Assembly (NCBI GenBank): GCA_015067585.1
Contig: SVMC01000014.1
Location: 1 to 45,294 of the forward strand
DNA: 45,294 nt
From: Oscillospiraceae bacterium
GTDB lineage: Bacteria > Bacillota > Clostridia > Oscillospirales > Oscillospiraceae
Reading direction: 5' to 3'
Part shown: positions 21,536 through 28,983 of the stretch, one piece after another
Layout: each line of letters starts with the position of its first letter
Position numbering within the stretch: position 1 is the first letter of the stretch
Notes under the pieces: model-generated
What the model saw: only the letters and a program-made list of their open reading frames with translations
The model's database searches: none
Told to the model about the DNA's origin: nothing
Made by a program: the position numbers and the translations under genes

Positions 21536-24160
21536 ATGGCACATAAGTATGTATATGCCTTCAGCGAAGGCAACGCTTCCATGCGCGAGCTGCTCGGCGG
21601 CAAGGGCGCTAATCTGGCCGAAATGACTCACATCGGTCTTCCCGTTCCCCAGGGCTTCACCGTCTCCACCGAAGCCTGCACCAAGTACTACGAAGACGGC
21701 CGTCAGATCAATGCTGACATCCAGGCCGAAATCATGGCCAATGTTGATAAGCTGGAAGCTCTCACCGGCAAGAAGTTCGGCGACATGGAGAATCCTCTGC
21801 TGGTCTCCGTTCGCTCCGGTGCCCGTGCATCCATGCCCGGCATGATGGACACCATCCTGAATCTGGGTCTGAACGAAGATGTCGTTGAAGTTATGGCTGC
21901 CAAGTCCGGCAACCCCCGTTGGGCCTGGGACTGCTACCGCCGTTTTATCCAGATGTACTCCGATGTCGTTATGGAAGTCGGCAAGAAGTATTTTGAAGTC
22001 CTGATCGACGAAATGAAGGAAGAGAAGGGCGTTACTCTCGATGTTGAGCTGACCGCCGAGGACCTGAAGGAACTGGCCGGTAAGTTCAAGGCTGAATATA
22101 AGAACAAGATCGGCGCTGACTTCCCCTCCGATCCCAAGGTACAGCTGATGGGCGCTGTCCAGGCTGTTTTCCGTTCCTGGGATAACCCCCGCGCCAATGT
22201 CTACCGCCGCGAAAACGATATCCCCTACTCCTGGGGCACCGCTGTTAACGTCCAGTCCATGGCCTTCGGCAACATGGGCGATGACTGCGGCACCGGCGTT
22301 GCATTCACCCGTGACCCCTCCACTGGCGAAAAGAAGCTGACCGGCGAGTTCCTGACCAACGCACAGGGCGAAGACGTGGTTGCCGGTATCCGTACCCCCA
22401 TGCCCATCTCCGAGATGGAAGAAAAGTTCCCCGAAGCATTCGCACAGTTCACCAATGTCTGCGAGATCCTGGAGAACCACTACCGCGATATGCAGGATAT
22501 GGAATTCACCGTTGAAAGCGGCAAGCTGTATATGCTGCAGACCCGTAACGGCAAGCGTACTGCTCCCGCTGCTCTGAAGATCGCCTGCGACCTGGTTGAC
22601 GAAGGCATGATCGACGAGAAGAAGGCCGTTTCCATGATCGAGCCCCGTAACCTCGATACCCTGCTGCATCCCCAGTTCGTACCCGCAGCTCTGAAGGCTG
22701 CCACTCCCATGGCAAAGGCTCTGGCTGCATCCCCCGGTGCTGCCTGCGGCAAGATCGTCTTCACCGCTGAAGATGCCAAGGCATGGGCTGCCCGTGGCGA
22801 AAAGGTGGTTCTGGTTCGTCTGGAGACCACTCCCGAAGATATCGAAGGCATGATGGCCGCTCAGGGCATCCTCACCGTCCGCGGTGGTCTGACCTCCCAC
22901 GCAGCCGTCGTTGCCCGTGGCATGGGTACCTGCTGTGTCTCCGGCTGCGGCGAGATCAAGATGGACGAAGAAAACAAGCAGTTCACTCTGGCCGGCAAGA
23001 CCTTCCACGAAGGTGACGAACTGTCTCTGGACGGCTCCACCGGCTGCATCTATGACGGTATCGTTGAAACCAAGGACGCAGAGATCGCCGGCGAGTTCGG
23101 TCGCATCATGGCTTGGGCCGACCAGTACCGCACTCTGAAGGTTCGCACCAATGCCGATTCCCCCCGCGATGCCAAGAAGGCTCGTGAGCTGGGCGCAGAA
23201 GGCATCGGTCTGTGCCGTACCGAGCATATGTTCTTCGAGGAAGGCCGTATCGGCACCTTCCGCGAAATGATCTGCTCCGACACTCTGGAAGAGCGTCAGG
23301 CCGCGCTGGCCAAGCTGCTGCCCATGCAGCAGTCCGACTTCGAGGGCATCTACGAGGCGATGGAAGGCAACCCCGTTACCATCCGTTACCTGGATCCCCC
23401 TCTGCATGAGTTTGTTCCCACCACTGAGGAAGACATCGCCGCTCTGGCTGCTACCCAGGGCAAGAGCGTTCAGCAGATCAAGGACATCATTTCCTCTCTG
23501 CACGAGTTCAACCCCATGATGGGTCACCGTGGCTGCCGTCTGGCTGTCACCTATCCCGAAATTGCTGATATGCAGACCCGTGCTGTCATCCGTGCAGCTC
23601 TGGCTGTTCAGCAGCGTCATCCCGAGTGGACCATGGTTCCCGAGATCATGATCCCCCTGACCGGCGAAAGCAAGGAACTGAAGTATGTGAAGAACATCGT
23701 TGTCAAGGCCGCTGACGAAGAGATCGCAGCTTCCGGCATCGAGCTGAAGTACGAAGTCGGCACCATGATCGAGATCCCCCGCGCATGTCTGGTGGCTGAC
23801 GAGATGGCCAAGGAAGCTGAATTCTTCTGCTTCGGCACCAACGACCTGACCCAGATGACCTACGGCTTCTCCCGTGACGACGCAGGCAAGTTCCTGAATG
23901 CTTACTACGAAGCAAAGATCTTCGAGAACGATCCCTTCGCAAAGCTGGACCAGAACGGTGTCGGCCAGCTGATGGAACTGGCTGTTACCAAGGGCAAGGC
24001 TGTCCGTCCCACCATGCACGCCGGCATCTGCGGCGAGCACGGCGGCGACCCCATGTCCGTTGAGTTCTGCCATAAGATCGGCCTGGACTATGTTTCCTGC
24101 TCCCCCTTCCGCGTACCCATCGCCCGCCTCGCCGCCGCTCAGGCTGCCATCAAGGGCTAA
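21536..24160 (+). CDS. ppdK: Pyruvate, phosphate dikinase
   Basis: Interconverts pyruvate, ATP and phosphate with phosphoenolpyruvate, AMP and pyrophosphate in the cytoplasm; in anaerobes it often runs in the glycolytic direction. Length 874 is the family norm. The order is: N-terminal nucleotide-binding domain (GGKGANLAEM; SVRSGARASMPGMMDT), the swivelling phosphohistidine domain with GGLTSHAAVVARGMG (catalytic His about 455), and the C-terminal PEP-binding TIM barrel (LCRTEHMFF; CGEHGGDP with the catalytic Cys about 830). Its codon use is strongly biased, with many C-ending codons, a sign of high expression; this also creates a long antisense open frame. It starts at an ATG with AAAGGGG upstream and ends at a good terminator. 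Confidence 0.99.
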   Translation: MAHKYVYAFSEGNASMRELLGGKGANLAEMTHIGLPVPQGFTVSTEACTKYYEDGRQINADIQAEIMANVDKLEALTGKKFGDMENPLLVSVRSGARASMPGMMDTILNLGLNEDVVEVMAAKSGNPRWAWDCYRRFIQMYSDVVMEVGKKYFEVLIDEMKEEKGVTLDVELTAEDLKELAGKFKAEYKNKIGADFPSDPKVQLMGAVQAVFRSWDNPRANVYRRENDIPYSWGTAVNVQSMAFGNMGDDCGTGVAFTRDPSTGEKKLTGEFLTNAQGEDVVAGIRTPMPISEMEEKFPEAFAQFTNVCEILENHYRDMQDMEFTVESGKLYMLQTRNGKRTAPAALKIACDLVDEGMIDEKKAVSMIEPRNLDTLLHPQFVPAALKAATPMAKALAASPGAACGKIVFTAEDAKAWAARGEKVVLVRLETTPEDIEGMMAAQGILTVRGGLTSHAAVVARGMGTCCVSGCGEIKMDEENKQFTLAGKTFHEGDELSLDGSTGCIYDGIVETKDAEIAGEFGRIMAWADQYRTLKVRTNADSPRDAKKARELGAEGIGLCRTEHMFFEEGRIGTFREMICSDTLEERQAALAKLLPMQQSDFEGIYEAMEGNPVTIRYLDPPLHEFVPTTEEDIAALAATQGKSVQQIKDIISSLHEFNPMMGHRGCRLAVTYPEIADMQTRAVIRAALAVQQRHPEWTMVPEIMIPLTGESKELKYVKNIVVKAADEEIAASGIELKYEVGTMIEIPRACLVADEMAKEAEFFCFGTNDLTQMTYGFSRDDAGKFLNAYYEAKIFENDPFAKLDQNGVGQLMELAVTKGKAVRPTMHAGICGEHGGDPMSVEFCHKIGLDYVSCSPFRVPIARLAAAQAAIKG

Positions 24161-24175
24161 TTCCTAATAAAAATC

Positions 24176-24203
24176 ACCGCCCGGTTTTCCGGGCGGTATT
24201 TTT
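24176..24203 (+). terminator. Terminator of ppdK
   Basis: ACCGCCCGG (24176-24184) and CCGGGCGGT (24189-24197) with a TTTT loop, followed by ATTTTT. Confidence 0.95.
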
Positions 24204-24227
24204 ATGGAATCAGCCCAATGAATTACA

Positions 24228-24290
24228 CTTGACATGAATTGGCTTCATCATGATTTGCCTGCGGCATGAATTGCGCCTTGCGGCGCATTG
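24228..24290. repeat. Small-palindrome array with TGAATTG-type spacers (array A)
   Basis: Short palindromes (ATGAATTGGCTTCAT-like, GCC-TGC-GGC, GCGCC-TTGC-GGCGC) are joined by ATGAATTG or ATGATTTG. The design is the same as the arrays at 9001 and 26511. It lies directly upstream of the second YwaF-like gene. Confidence 0.7.
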
Positions 24291-24295
24291 TTTAT

Positions 24296-24342
24296 AGCGC
24301 GATCTATTCCCCGGATGATCCGTCGGGAGGATGGATCGCGCT
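24296..24342 (+). other. Long hairpin before the second YwaF-like gene
   Basis: AGCGCGATC (24296-24304) pairs with GATCGCGCT (24334-24342), with an inner GGATGATCC palindrome. It ends where the promoter begins. Confidence 0.6.
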
Positions 24343-24370
24343 TGTTATTTCTTGTCGAAGATGGTATAAT
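24342..24370 (+). promoter_or_regulatory. Promoter of the second YwaF-like gene
   Basis: TTGTTA (24342-24347) and TATAAT (24365-24370), spacer 17, with TGG just before the -10. Confidence 0.75.
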
Positions 24371-24393
24371 CAGGAAAAGTCAGGAGGGATATT

Positions 24394-25155
24394 ATGTTGG
24401 AATTCTTGCATTATTTTTTCGGTGAAGGCGAGCAGGTGGAATTTGAAATCTTTACCCTTGCCCATTTCCTGCCGATCCTCGTTACCTCGCTGATCATCTA
24501 CCTCATTTACCGCTCCCGCCGGAGCATTCGGGAAATGAAGCATGAAGAAATCTTCCGTTATATTTTGGCATTTGCCCTGATCATCAGCGAAATGTCATAC
24601 TATTGGCGGCTGATCGCCATGCCTTCTCTCGGCCCCAATCCTGTGGAACATCTTCCCATTTCGGTATGCGGCTGGGTGGCAATTTTTGGGTGCTTTATGG
24701 TCATCGGGAAATCCCAAAGCCTGTTTGATATCTGCTATTTCTGGGCGCTTGCCGGCTCGGTCTTCGCCCTGATCACACCAACGGTCCTCACCTATGCAGG
24801 ACCCACAAGATTCCGTTACTATCAGTTCTGGACGGAGCATCTGGTCAGCTATATCGCGATTTTCTATATGATCTTTGTCCACAATATGCGGCCGTATAAA
24901 ATATCTCTCCCCAAGGCCTATATTGCTCTGGTCATTCTTGCTGTCATTGCCTATTACGCAAACACCCTCATCGGTCCGGGGGCAAACTATCTCTTCATGG
25001 CCCGTCCCGAGGCTGCACCCTCCGTTCTGGATATCCTTCCCGCCAACTTTTCCCTTCGTCTTTTCATCATTGCGGCTGTCATTACCGCACTTTTCGTCCT
25101 TGTCTATTTACCATGGTATGTCATGGACAAAAAAAGGCAGAAGCTTTCCAAATGA
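24394..25155 (+). CDS. YwaF/TMEM164-like integral membrane protein (second copy)
   Basis: A 253-residue protein with about seven membrane segments, of the same family as 9334-10104 but only distantly alike. The family core appears as VEHLPISVCGWVAIFGCF, matching LPFHVCTAMCVMCF of the first copy, and the family's TVLTYAGPTRFRYYQFWTEH region follows. Function is unknown. The ATG at 24394 has GGAGGG upstream. It is a single gene with its own promoter, preceded by a palindrome array just like the first copy. Confidence 0.82.
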   Translation: MLEFLHYFFGEGEQVEFEIFTLAHFLPILVTSLIIYLIYRSRRSIREMKHEEIFRYILAFALIISEMSYYWRLIAMPSLGPNPVEHLPISVCGWVAIFGCFMVIGKSQSLFDICYFWALAGSVFALITPTVLTYAGPTRFRYYQFWTEHLVSYIAIFYMIFVHNMRPYKISLPKAYIALVILAVIAYYANTLIGPGANYLFMARPEAAPSVLDILPANFSLRLFIIAAVITALFVLVYLPWYVMDKKRQKLSK

Positions 25156-25185
25156 ATTGCTCCTGCTGTACTTGACGCATTGCTA

Positions 25186-25214
25186 TTGACCGCTGCGAAA
25201 AAATGCCGTAGAAT
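25186..25214 (+). promoter_or_regulatory. Promoter of the GltD-type oxidoreductase gene
   Basis: TTGACC (25186-25191) and TAGAAT (25209-25214), spacer 17. Confidence 0.75.
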
Positions 25215-25241
25215 ATAGCGAACAACAATGGAGGTAATCTT

Positions 25242-26480
25242 ATGGCACTTCATGTAATGGACGAGGCCAACCGCTGTCTGGGCTGCAAAAATCCCCAATG
25301 TCAGAAAGGCTGTCCCATCAACACTCCCATCCCCGAGGTCATCCGGCTGCTGAAGGCCAACAAGCTGGATGAAGCCGGCTGGATGCTCTTTGAAAACAAT
25401 CCTTTGACCACCGTTTGCAGTCTCATCTGCAACCACGAAGATCAGTGCGAGGGCCACTGCATTCTGGGCAAAAAAGGCGCACCTGTACACTTCTCCACCA
25501 TTGAGCAGTACATCTCCAGCACCTATGCCACGAAGATGGTCAAAGGCCCTGCCCCCTCCAATGGTATAAAGGTGGCCATCGTCGGTTCCGGCCCTGCCGG
25601 CATCACCATCGCCATTCTCCTGGCACGGAAAGGTTATCAGGTGACCATTTTTGAGAATAAAGACAAGATCGGCGGTATCCTCCGCTATGGTATTCCGGAA
25701 TTCCGTCTGCCCAAGTCTGTGATCGATGACATCCAGTATCGCCATCTGGAGCTGAAGGGCATCAAGATCCGTCCCAATACCCGCATCGGCGATGCCATCG
25801 GTGTGGACGAGCTGTTCCGCGACGGCTACAAGGCGATCTTCATCGGCACCGGTGTCTGGAGGGCCAAAACCCTGGGTATCAAGGGCGAAAGCTTCGGCAA
25901 TGTCCATTATGCCATCAATTATCTGAACAATCCCGATGTATACAAGCTGGGAGAGACCGTCATCGTGATCGGCGCGGGCAATGCTGCCATGGATGTGGCC
26001 CGTACCGCCCTGCGCAACGGTGCCCGGAAGGTGACCTGCTTCTCTCTGAGCAAAAAAATCACCGCCAGTGACTATGAGTTCAGCTATGCCCAACTGGAAG
26101 GTGTGGACTTTGCGTACAACAAAAAGCCCATTGAGATCACAGACGATGGTGTGATCTTCCGGGATCTGCTCGAAAATGAGGACGGAACCCTCACCGAGAT
26201 TGCAGACAGCGACAAACTCTATCCCATGGACAGCACCATCATATCCATCAGCCAGGGCCCCATGAATGTCATCGTCAACACCACCACCGGGCTGAATGCC
26301 AACAGACAGGGCCTTCTGGTGGCTGACGATTGCGGCCGGACCAGCCGCCCCGGTATCTTTGCTTCCGGCGATGTGGTGCAGGGAGCCAAAACCGTGGTAG
26401 ACGCTGTGGCCTATTCCAAGCGAGTGGCAGAAGCAATGCACGAATATATCCAGAACACCCTGCATCCCGATCAGGAATGA
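25242..26480 (+). CDS. FAD/NAD(P)H oxidoreductase of the glutamate synthase small-subunit type
   Basis: A 412-residue cytoplasmic flavoprotein. The N-terminal iron-sulfur region carries CLGCKNPQCQKGCP (about 11-24) and CSLICNHEDQCEGHC (about 63-77). The FAD site follows as VGSGPAGITIAI, and the NAD(P)H site is IGAGNAAMDVARTALRNGA. The end has GIFASGDVVQGAKTVVDA, the usual FAD-closing motif. Such proteins pass electrons from NADPH to a partner such as the large glutamate synthase subunit, but no such partner is encoded nearby. It may act alone or with a distant partner (SudA and NfnB are relatives). The ATG at 25242 has GGAGG upstream. Confidence 0.9.
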   Translation: MALHVMDEANRCLGCKNPQCQKGCPINTPIPEVIRLLKANKLDEAGWMLFENNPLTTVCSLICNHEDQCEGHCILGKKGAPVHFSTIEQYISSTYATKMVKGPAPSNGIKVAIVGSGPAGITIAILLARKGYQVTIFENKDKIGGILRYGIPEFRLPKSVIDDIQYRHLELKGIKIRPNTRIGDAIGVDELFRDGYKAIFIGTGVWRAKTLGIKGESFGNVHYAINYLNNPDVYKLGETVIVIGAGNAAMDVARTALRNGARKVTCFSLSKKITASDYEFSYAQLEGVDFAYNKKPIEITDDGVIFRDLLENEDGTLTEIADSDKLYPMDSTIISISQGPMNVIVNTTTGLNANRQGLLVADDCGRTSRPGIFASGDVVQGAKTVVDAVAYSKRVAEAMHEYIQNTLHPDQE

Positions 26481-26510
26481 TCTGAAGGATACCTGCTGCA
26501 TAAGGGGGCC

Positions 26511-26626
26511 CCAAAAAATCTGTCCAATGCATTGCCCTTCGGGCATACATTGGCTTTCCATGATTTGCCTTCACATGAATTGCGCCTGCGGCGCTGAAAC
26601 AGATTGGCAAATCATGGATTTTTTGG
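26511..26626. repeat. 116-bp palindromic element with 10-bp terminal inverted repeats (array B)
   Basis: The ends CCAAAAAATC (26511-26520) and GATTTTTTGG (26617-26626) are exact inverted repeats. A second nested stem is CCATGATTTGCC (about 26558-26569) with GGCAAATCATGG (26606-26617). Small hairpins GCCC-TTC-GGGC and GCGCC-TGC-GGCGC lie inside, joined by ATGAATTG and ATGATTTG as in array A. No target-site duplication is clear. It looks like a small non-coding repeat, possibly MITE-like. Confidence 0.75.
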
Positions 26627-26646
26627 TATTTTTGACGAATTTCTTC

Positions 26647-26676
26647 TTGCATATGCCCATAAAGTTATGCTATACT
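26647..26676 (+). promoter_or_regulatory. Promoter of the NCS2 permease gene
   Basis: Extended -10 TGCTATACT (TATACT at 26671-26676) with a TTGCAT at 26647-26652, spacer 18. Confidence 0.65.
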
Positions 26677-26728
26677 GATGATATCCCGGCAAGAAGAAAA
26701 TATTATTTGTAAAGGAGGAGAAACACAA

Positions 26729-28093
26729 ATGTTAGAAAAGATTTTCAAGCTCAAGCAAAACAACACGACCGTCAAGACCGAAGTTGTTGCGGGTATCACC
26801 ACCTTCATGACGATGGCCTACATTTTAGCGGTCAACCCCAGCATCCTTGGTGATGCCGGCATGAACCCCACCGCTGTACTTCTGGCAACCGCCCTCGCTT
26901 CCTTTATCGCCACCGCCTGCATGGCCCTGATGGCCAATATGCCCTTTGCATTGTCCGCCGGTATGGGCCTCAACGCCTATCTGGCCTACACCGTGGTTTT
27001 GGGCATGGGCTATTCCTGGCAGGTCGCTCTGCTGGCAGTATTCGTGGAAGGTATCATCTTCATCGTGCTATCCCTGACTCCCGTCCGTGAAGCCATCTTC
27101 AATGCCATCCCCCTGACGCTGAAGCGCGGCGTTTCCGTGGGCATCGGCCTGTTCATCGCCTTTATCGGCCTGCAGAATGCCGGCCTCGTCGTAGACTCTT
27201 CCACCCTCGTCACCATCACCAGCTTTACTGATAACTTCAATACGCATGGTATCTGCGCCCTGCTGACGGTCATCGGCCTGCTGTTCACTGCGATTCTGCA
27301 CATCCGCAAGGTCAAGGGTGCCATCCTGATCGGCATCATCGGCACCTGGCTCCTTGGCATCATCTGCCAGCTTGTGGGCCTTTATGTCCCCACCCCCGAT
27401 GCAGGCTTCTATTCTCTGATCCCCAGCGCTTTCATCTCTGTCGACTTCTCTCCCCTTGGCGAAACCTTCGGCCAGTGCTTCAAGGTTGACTGGAGCAGCG
27501 TTAAGCTTCTTGATTTCGTTGTTGTCGTCTTTGCCTTCCTGTTCGTTGACCTGTTCGACACCCTGGGCACCCTCATCGGTGTGGCAACCAAGGCCAATAT
27601 GCTGGACGAAAACGGCCGTCTGCCCAAGGTAAGACCCGCTCTGCTGGCTGATGCCATCGGCACCACCGCCGGCGCTGTCCTTGGCACCTCCACCGTTACC
27701 ACCTTCGTGGAATCCGCTTCCGGCGTCGCAGCCGGCGGCCGTACCGGCCTCACCGCCATGGTGACCGGTCTGCTGTTCCTGCTGTCCATGCTGTTCGCTC
27801 CCCTGTTCACCACCATTCCTTCCTTCGCCACCGCGCCCGCTCTGATCATGGTCGGCTATCTGATGTTCAGCTCCGTCACCGAGATCAGCTTCAAGGACGA
27901 CAACGCAATGGAAGCAATCCCCGCTTACATTGCCATCATTGCAATGCCCCTGTTCTACAGCATCTCCGAAGGCATCAGCCTGGGTATCATCTCCTATGTG
28001 ATCCTGAATGTCTGCACCGGCAAGGCCAAGAAGGTCACTCCCCTGATGTACATTCTGGCTGCCCTGTTTATTGCCAAGTACATCTTCCTGTAA
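26729..28093 (+). CDS. NCS2-family purine (guanine/hypoxanthine-type) permease
   Basis: A membrane protein of 454 residues with 12 to 14 hydrophobic segments. It belongs to the AzgA/PbuG branch: the start has TEVVAGITTFMTMAYIL, then NMPFALSAGMGLNAYLAY, LFDTLGTLIGVATKA, and GTSTVTTFVESASGVAAGGR, all strongly conserved in that branch. It should import guanine, hypoxanthine or adenine with protons. The ATG at 26729 has AAAGGAGG upstream; the longer frame to 26678 starts inside the promoter. There is no purine riboswitch, as the leader is only about 50 bases. Confidence 0.95.
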   Translation: MLEKIFKLKQNNTTVKTEVVAGITTFMTMAYILAVNPSILGDAGMNPTAVLLATALASFIATACMALMANMPFALSAGMGLNAYLAYTVVLGMGYSWQVALLAVFVEGIIFIVLSLTPVREAIFNAIPLTLKRGVSVGIGLFIAFIGLQNAGLVVDSSTLVTITSFTDNFNTHGICALLTVIGLLFTAILHIRKVKGAILIGIIGTWLLGIICQLVGLYVPTPDAGFYSLIPSAFISVDFSPLGETFGQCFKVDWSSVKLLDFVVVVFAFLFVDLFDTLGTLIGVATKANMLDENGRLPKVRPALLADAIGTTAGAVLGTSTVTTFVESASGVAAGGRTGLTAMVTGLLFLLSMLFAPLFTTIPSFATAPALIMVGYLMFSSVTEISFKDDNAMEAIPAYIAIIAMPLFYSISEGISLGIISYVILNVCTGKAKKVTPLMYILAALFIAKYIFL

Positions 28094-28124
28094 GCTGTTT
28101 CCGCTGCTTACATTCGCTCATAAC

Positions 28125-28164
28125 AAAAAAAAGTCCGCCCGAATCGCTTCGGGTGGACTTTTTT
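28125..28164. terminator. Bidirectional terminator between the NCS2 permease and thiT
   Basis: GTCCGCCCGAA pairs with TTCGGGTGGAC (one G-T pair) around TCGC, with A-run and T-run on the two sides. It serves the two converging genes. Confidence 0.93.
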
Positions 28165-28167
28165 CGG

Positions 28168-28740
28168 TCAATTTTGCTCTTTCTTCGGAAGCTGAGAGGT
28201 CATGTGCTTTGCCATCATTCGATACATGATAAAGCCAAGGATCAGGATCAGTACCATATCGATCAGCATATAGCTGCCGTTATAGAGGGCGGAATAGATC
28301 CAGGGCGAGGACATGGGCAGACCGAAGAAGGCTTCCGGCATATATTCTGCCCAGATGGTGGCTCCCACCACCCAATGTACCGCAAAACGGGCGCCACAGC
28401 CAAGGATGGTGCCGTAGAAGAAGGCCAGCTTGCTGTGGGAGCACAGGCCCGCAAGACCCAGCACCGCAAAGGCCAGCAGATAGTCACCCACCACGGACTG
28501 CCACCCCCAGGCGTAAGCGCCGTCAAGGAAGAGCTGCAGAAGCGCATAGGCAGAGGACGCCAGCATGCCCGGACCGAAGCCCCAGCGGGCGCAGTACAGG
28601 AAAATGGGCAGCATGCCGATGGTGACCGAGCCGCCCTGGGGCAGCTCCCAGAGCTTGAGATAGCTCAGTACCTGGGCCAGCGCCACCATGATGGCGCCTT
28701 CACACAGGGCCCGCAGACGATAGTGTTTGGTTTTTGTCAT
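28168..28740 (-). CDS. thiT: Thiamine ECF transporter S component ThiT
   Basis: The thiamine-binding membrane subunit of an ECF transporter, 190 residues with about six membrane segments. The family motif around GGSVTIGMLPIFLYCARWG is clear, and Trp residues (AWGWQSVVGDYLLAF; WAEYMPE) fit the thiamine site. A TPP riboswitch lies upstream on the same strand. The ATG at 28740 has GGAGGG upstream; the longer frame to 28767 reaches into the terminator stem. The energising EcfAA'T unit is not in the window. Confidence 0.96.
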   Translation of the reverse strand: MTKTKHYRLRALCEGAIMVALAQVLSYLKLWELPQGGSVTIGMLPIFLYCARWGFGPGMLASSAYALLQLFLDGAYAWGWQSVVGDYLLAFAVLGLAGLCSHSKLAFFYGTILGCGARFAVHWVVGATIWAEYMPEAFFGLPMSSPWIYSALYNGSYMLIDMVLILILGFIMYRMMAKHMTSQLPKKEQN

Positions 28741-28753
28741 AAAACATCCCTCC

Positions 28754-28790
28754 AAAAAAATTCGCATTGCAATCGAAAGACTGCAATGCG
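28754..28790 (-). terminator. Riboswitch-controlled terminator before thiT
   Basis: On the minus strand CGCATTGCA/TGCAATGCG (28782-28790 and 28763-28771) with a small inner stem is followed by AA and seven T. The ribosome site of thiT starts right after the T-run. Confidence 0.9.
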
Positions 28791-28804
28791 TGTGAGGGCA
28801 ACTG

Positions 28805-28900
28805 CGTCTTTCCCTACGCCGGCATAACCCGGATCAGGTTTAACGGGTAAGAGCGCTTGCCGCTCAATCTCAGCCGGAATACGTCCGGCCCCCCGAAGAC
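28805..28900 (-). ncRNA. TPP riboswitch
   Basis: On the minus strand the THI-box core is complete: GGCTGAGATTGAG, ACCCGTTAAACCTGATC, CGGGTTATGCCGGCGTAGGG and AA. It controls thiT. Confidence 0.97.
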
Positions 28901-28930
28901 TTGATTGTAATGCGTTATGATGATATTGAA

Positions 28931-28959
28931 ATTATATTACCATCCGATATACTTGTCAA
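28931..28959 (-). promoter_or_regulatory. Promoter of the TPP riboswitch-thiT transcript
   Basis: TTGACA (28954-28959) and TATAAT (28931-28936) on the minus strand, spacer 17, both consensus. Confidence 0.9.
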
Positions 28960-28983
28960 TCCCTTCTTTGCCATTTTGCAGCA

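Noticed and set aside
21527-24073. 848-codon open frame antisense to ppdK
   Set aside because: It is the mirror of a strongly codon-biased gene; the plus strand has all PPDK motifs, and the antisense protein is low-complexity with no ribosome site of its own.
26481-26728. Purine riboswitch before the NCS2 permease
   Set aside because: The leader after the promoter is only about 50 bases and lacks the purine aptamer core.
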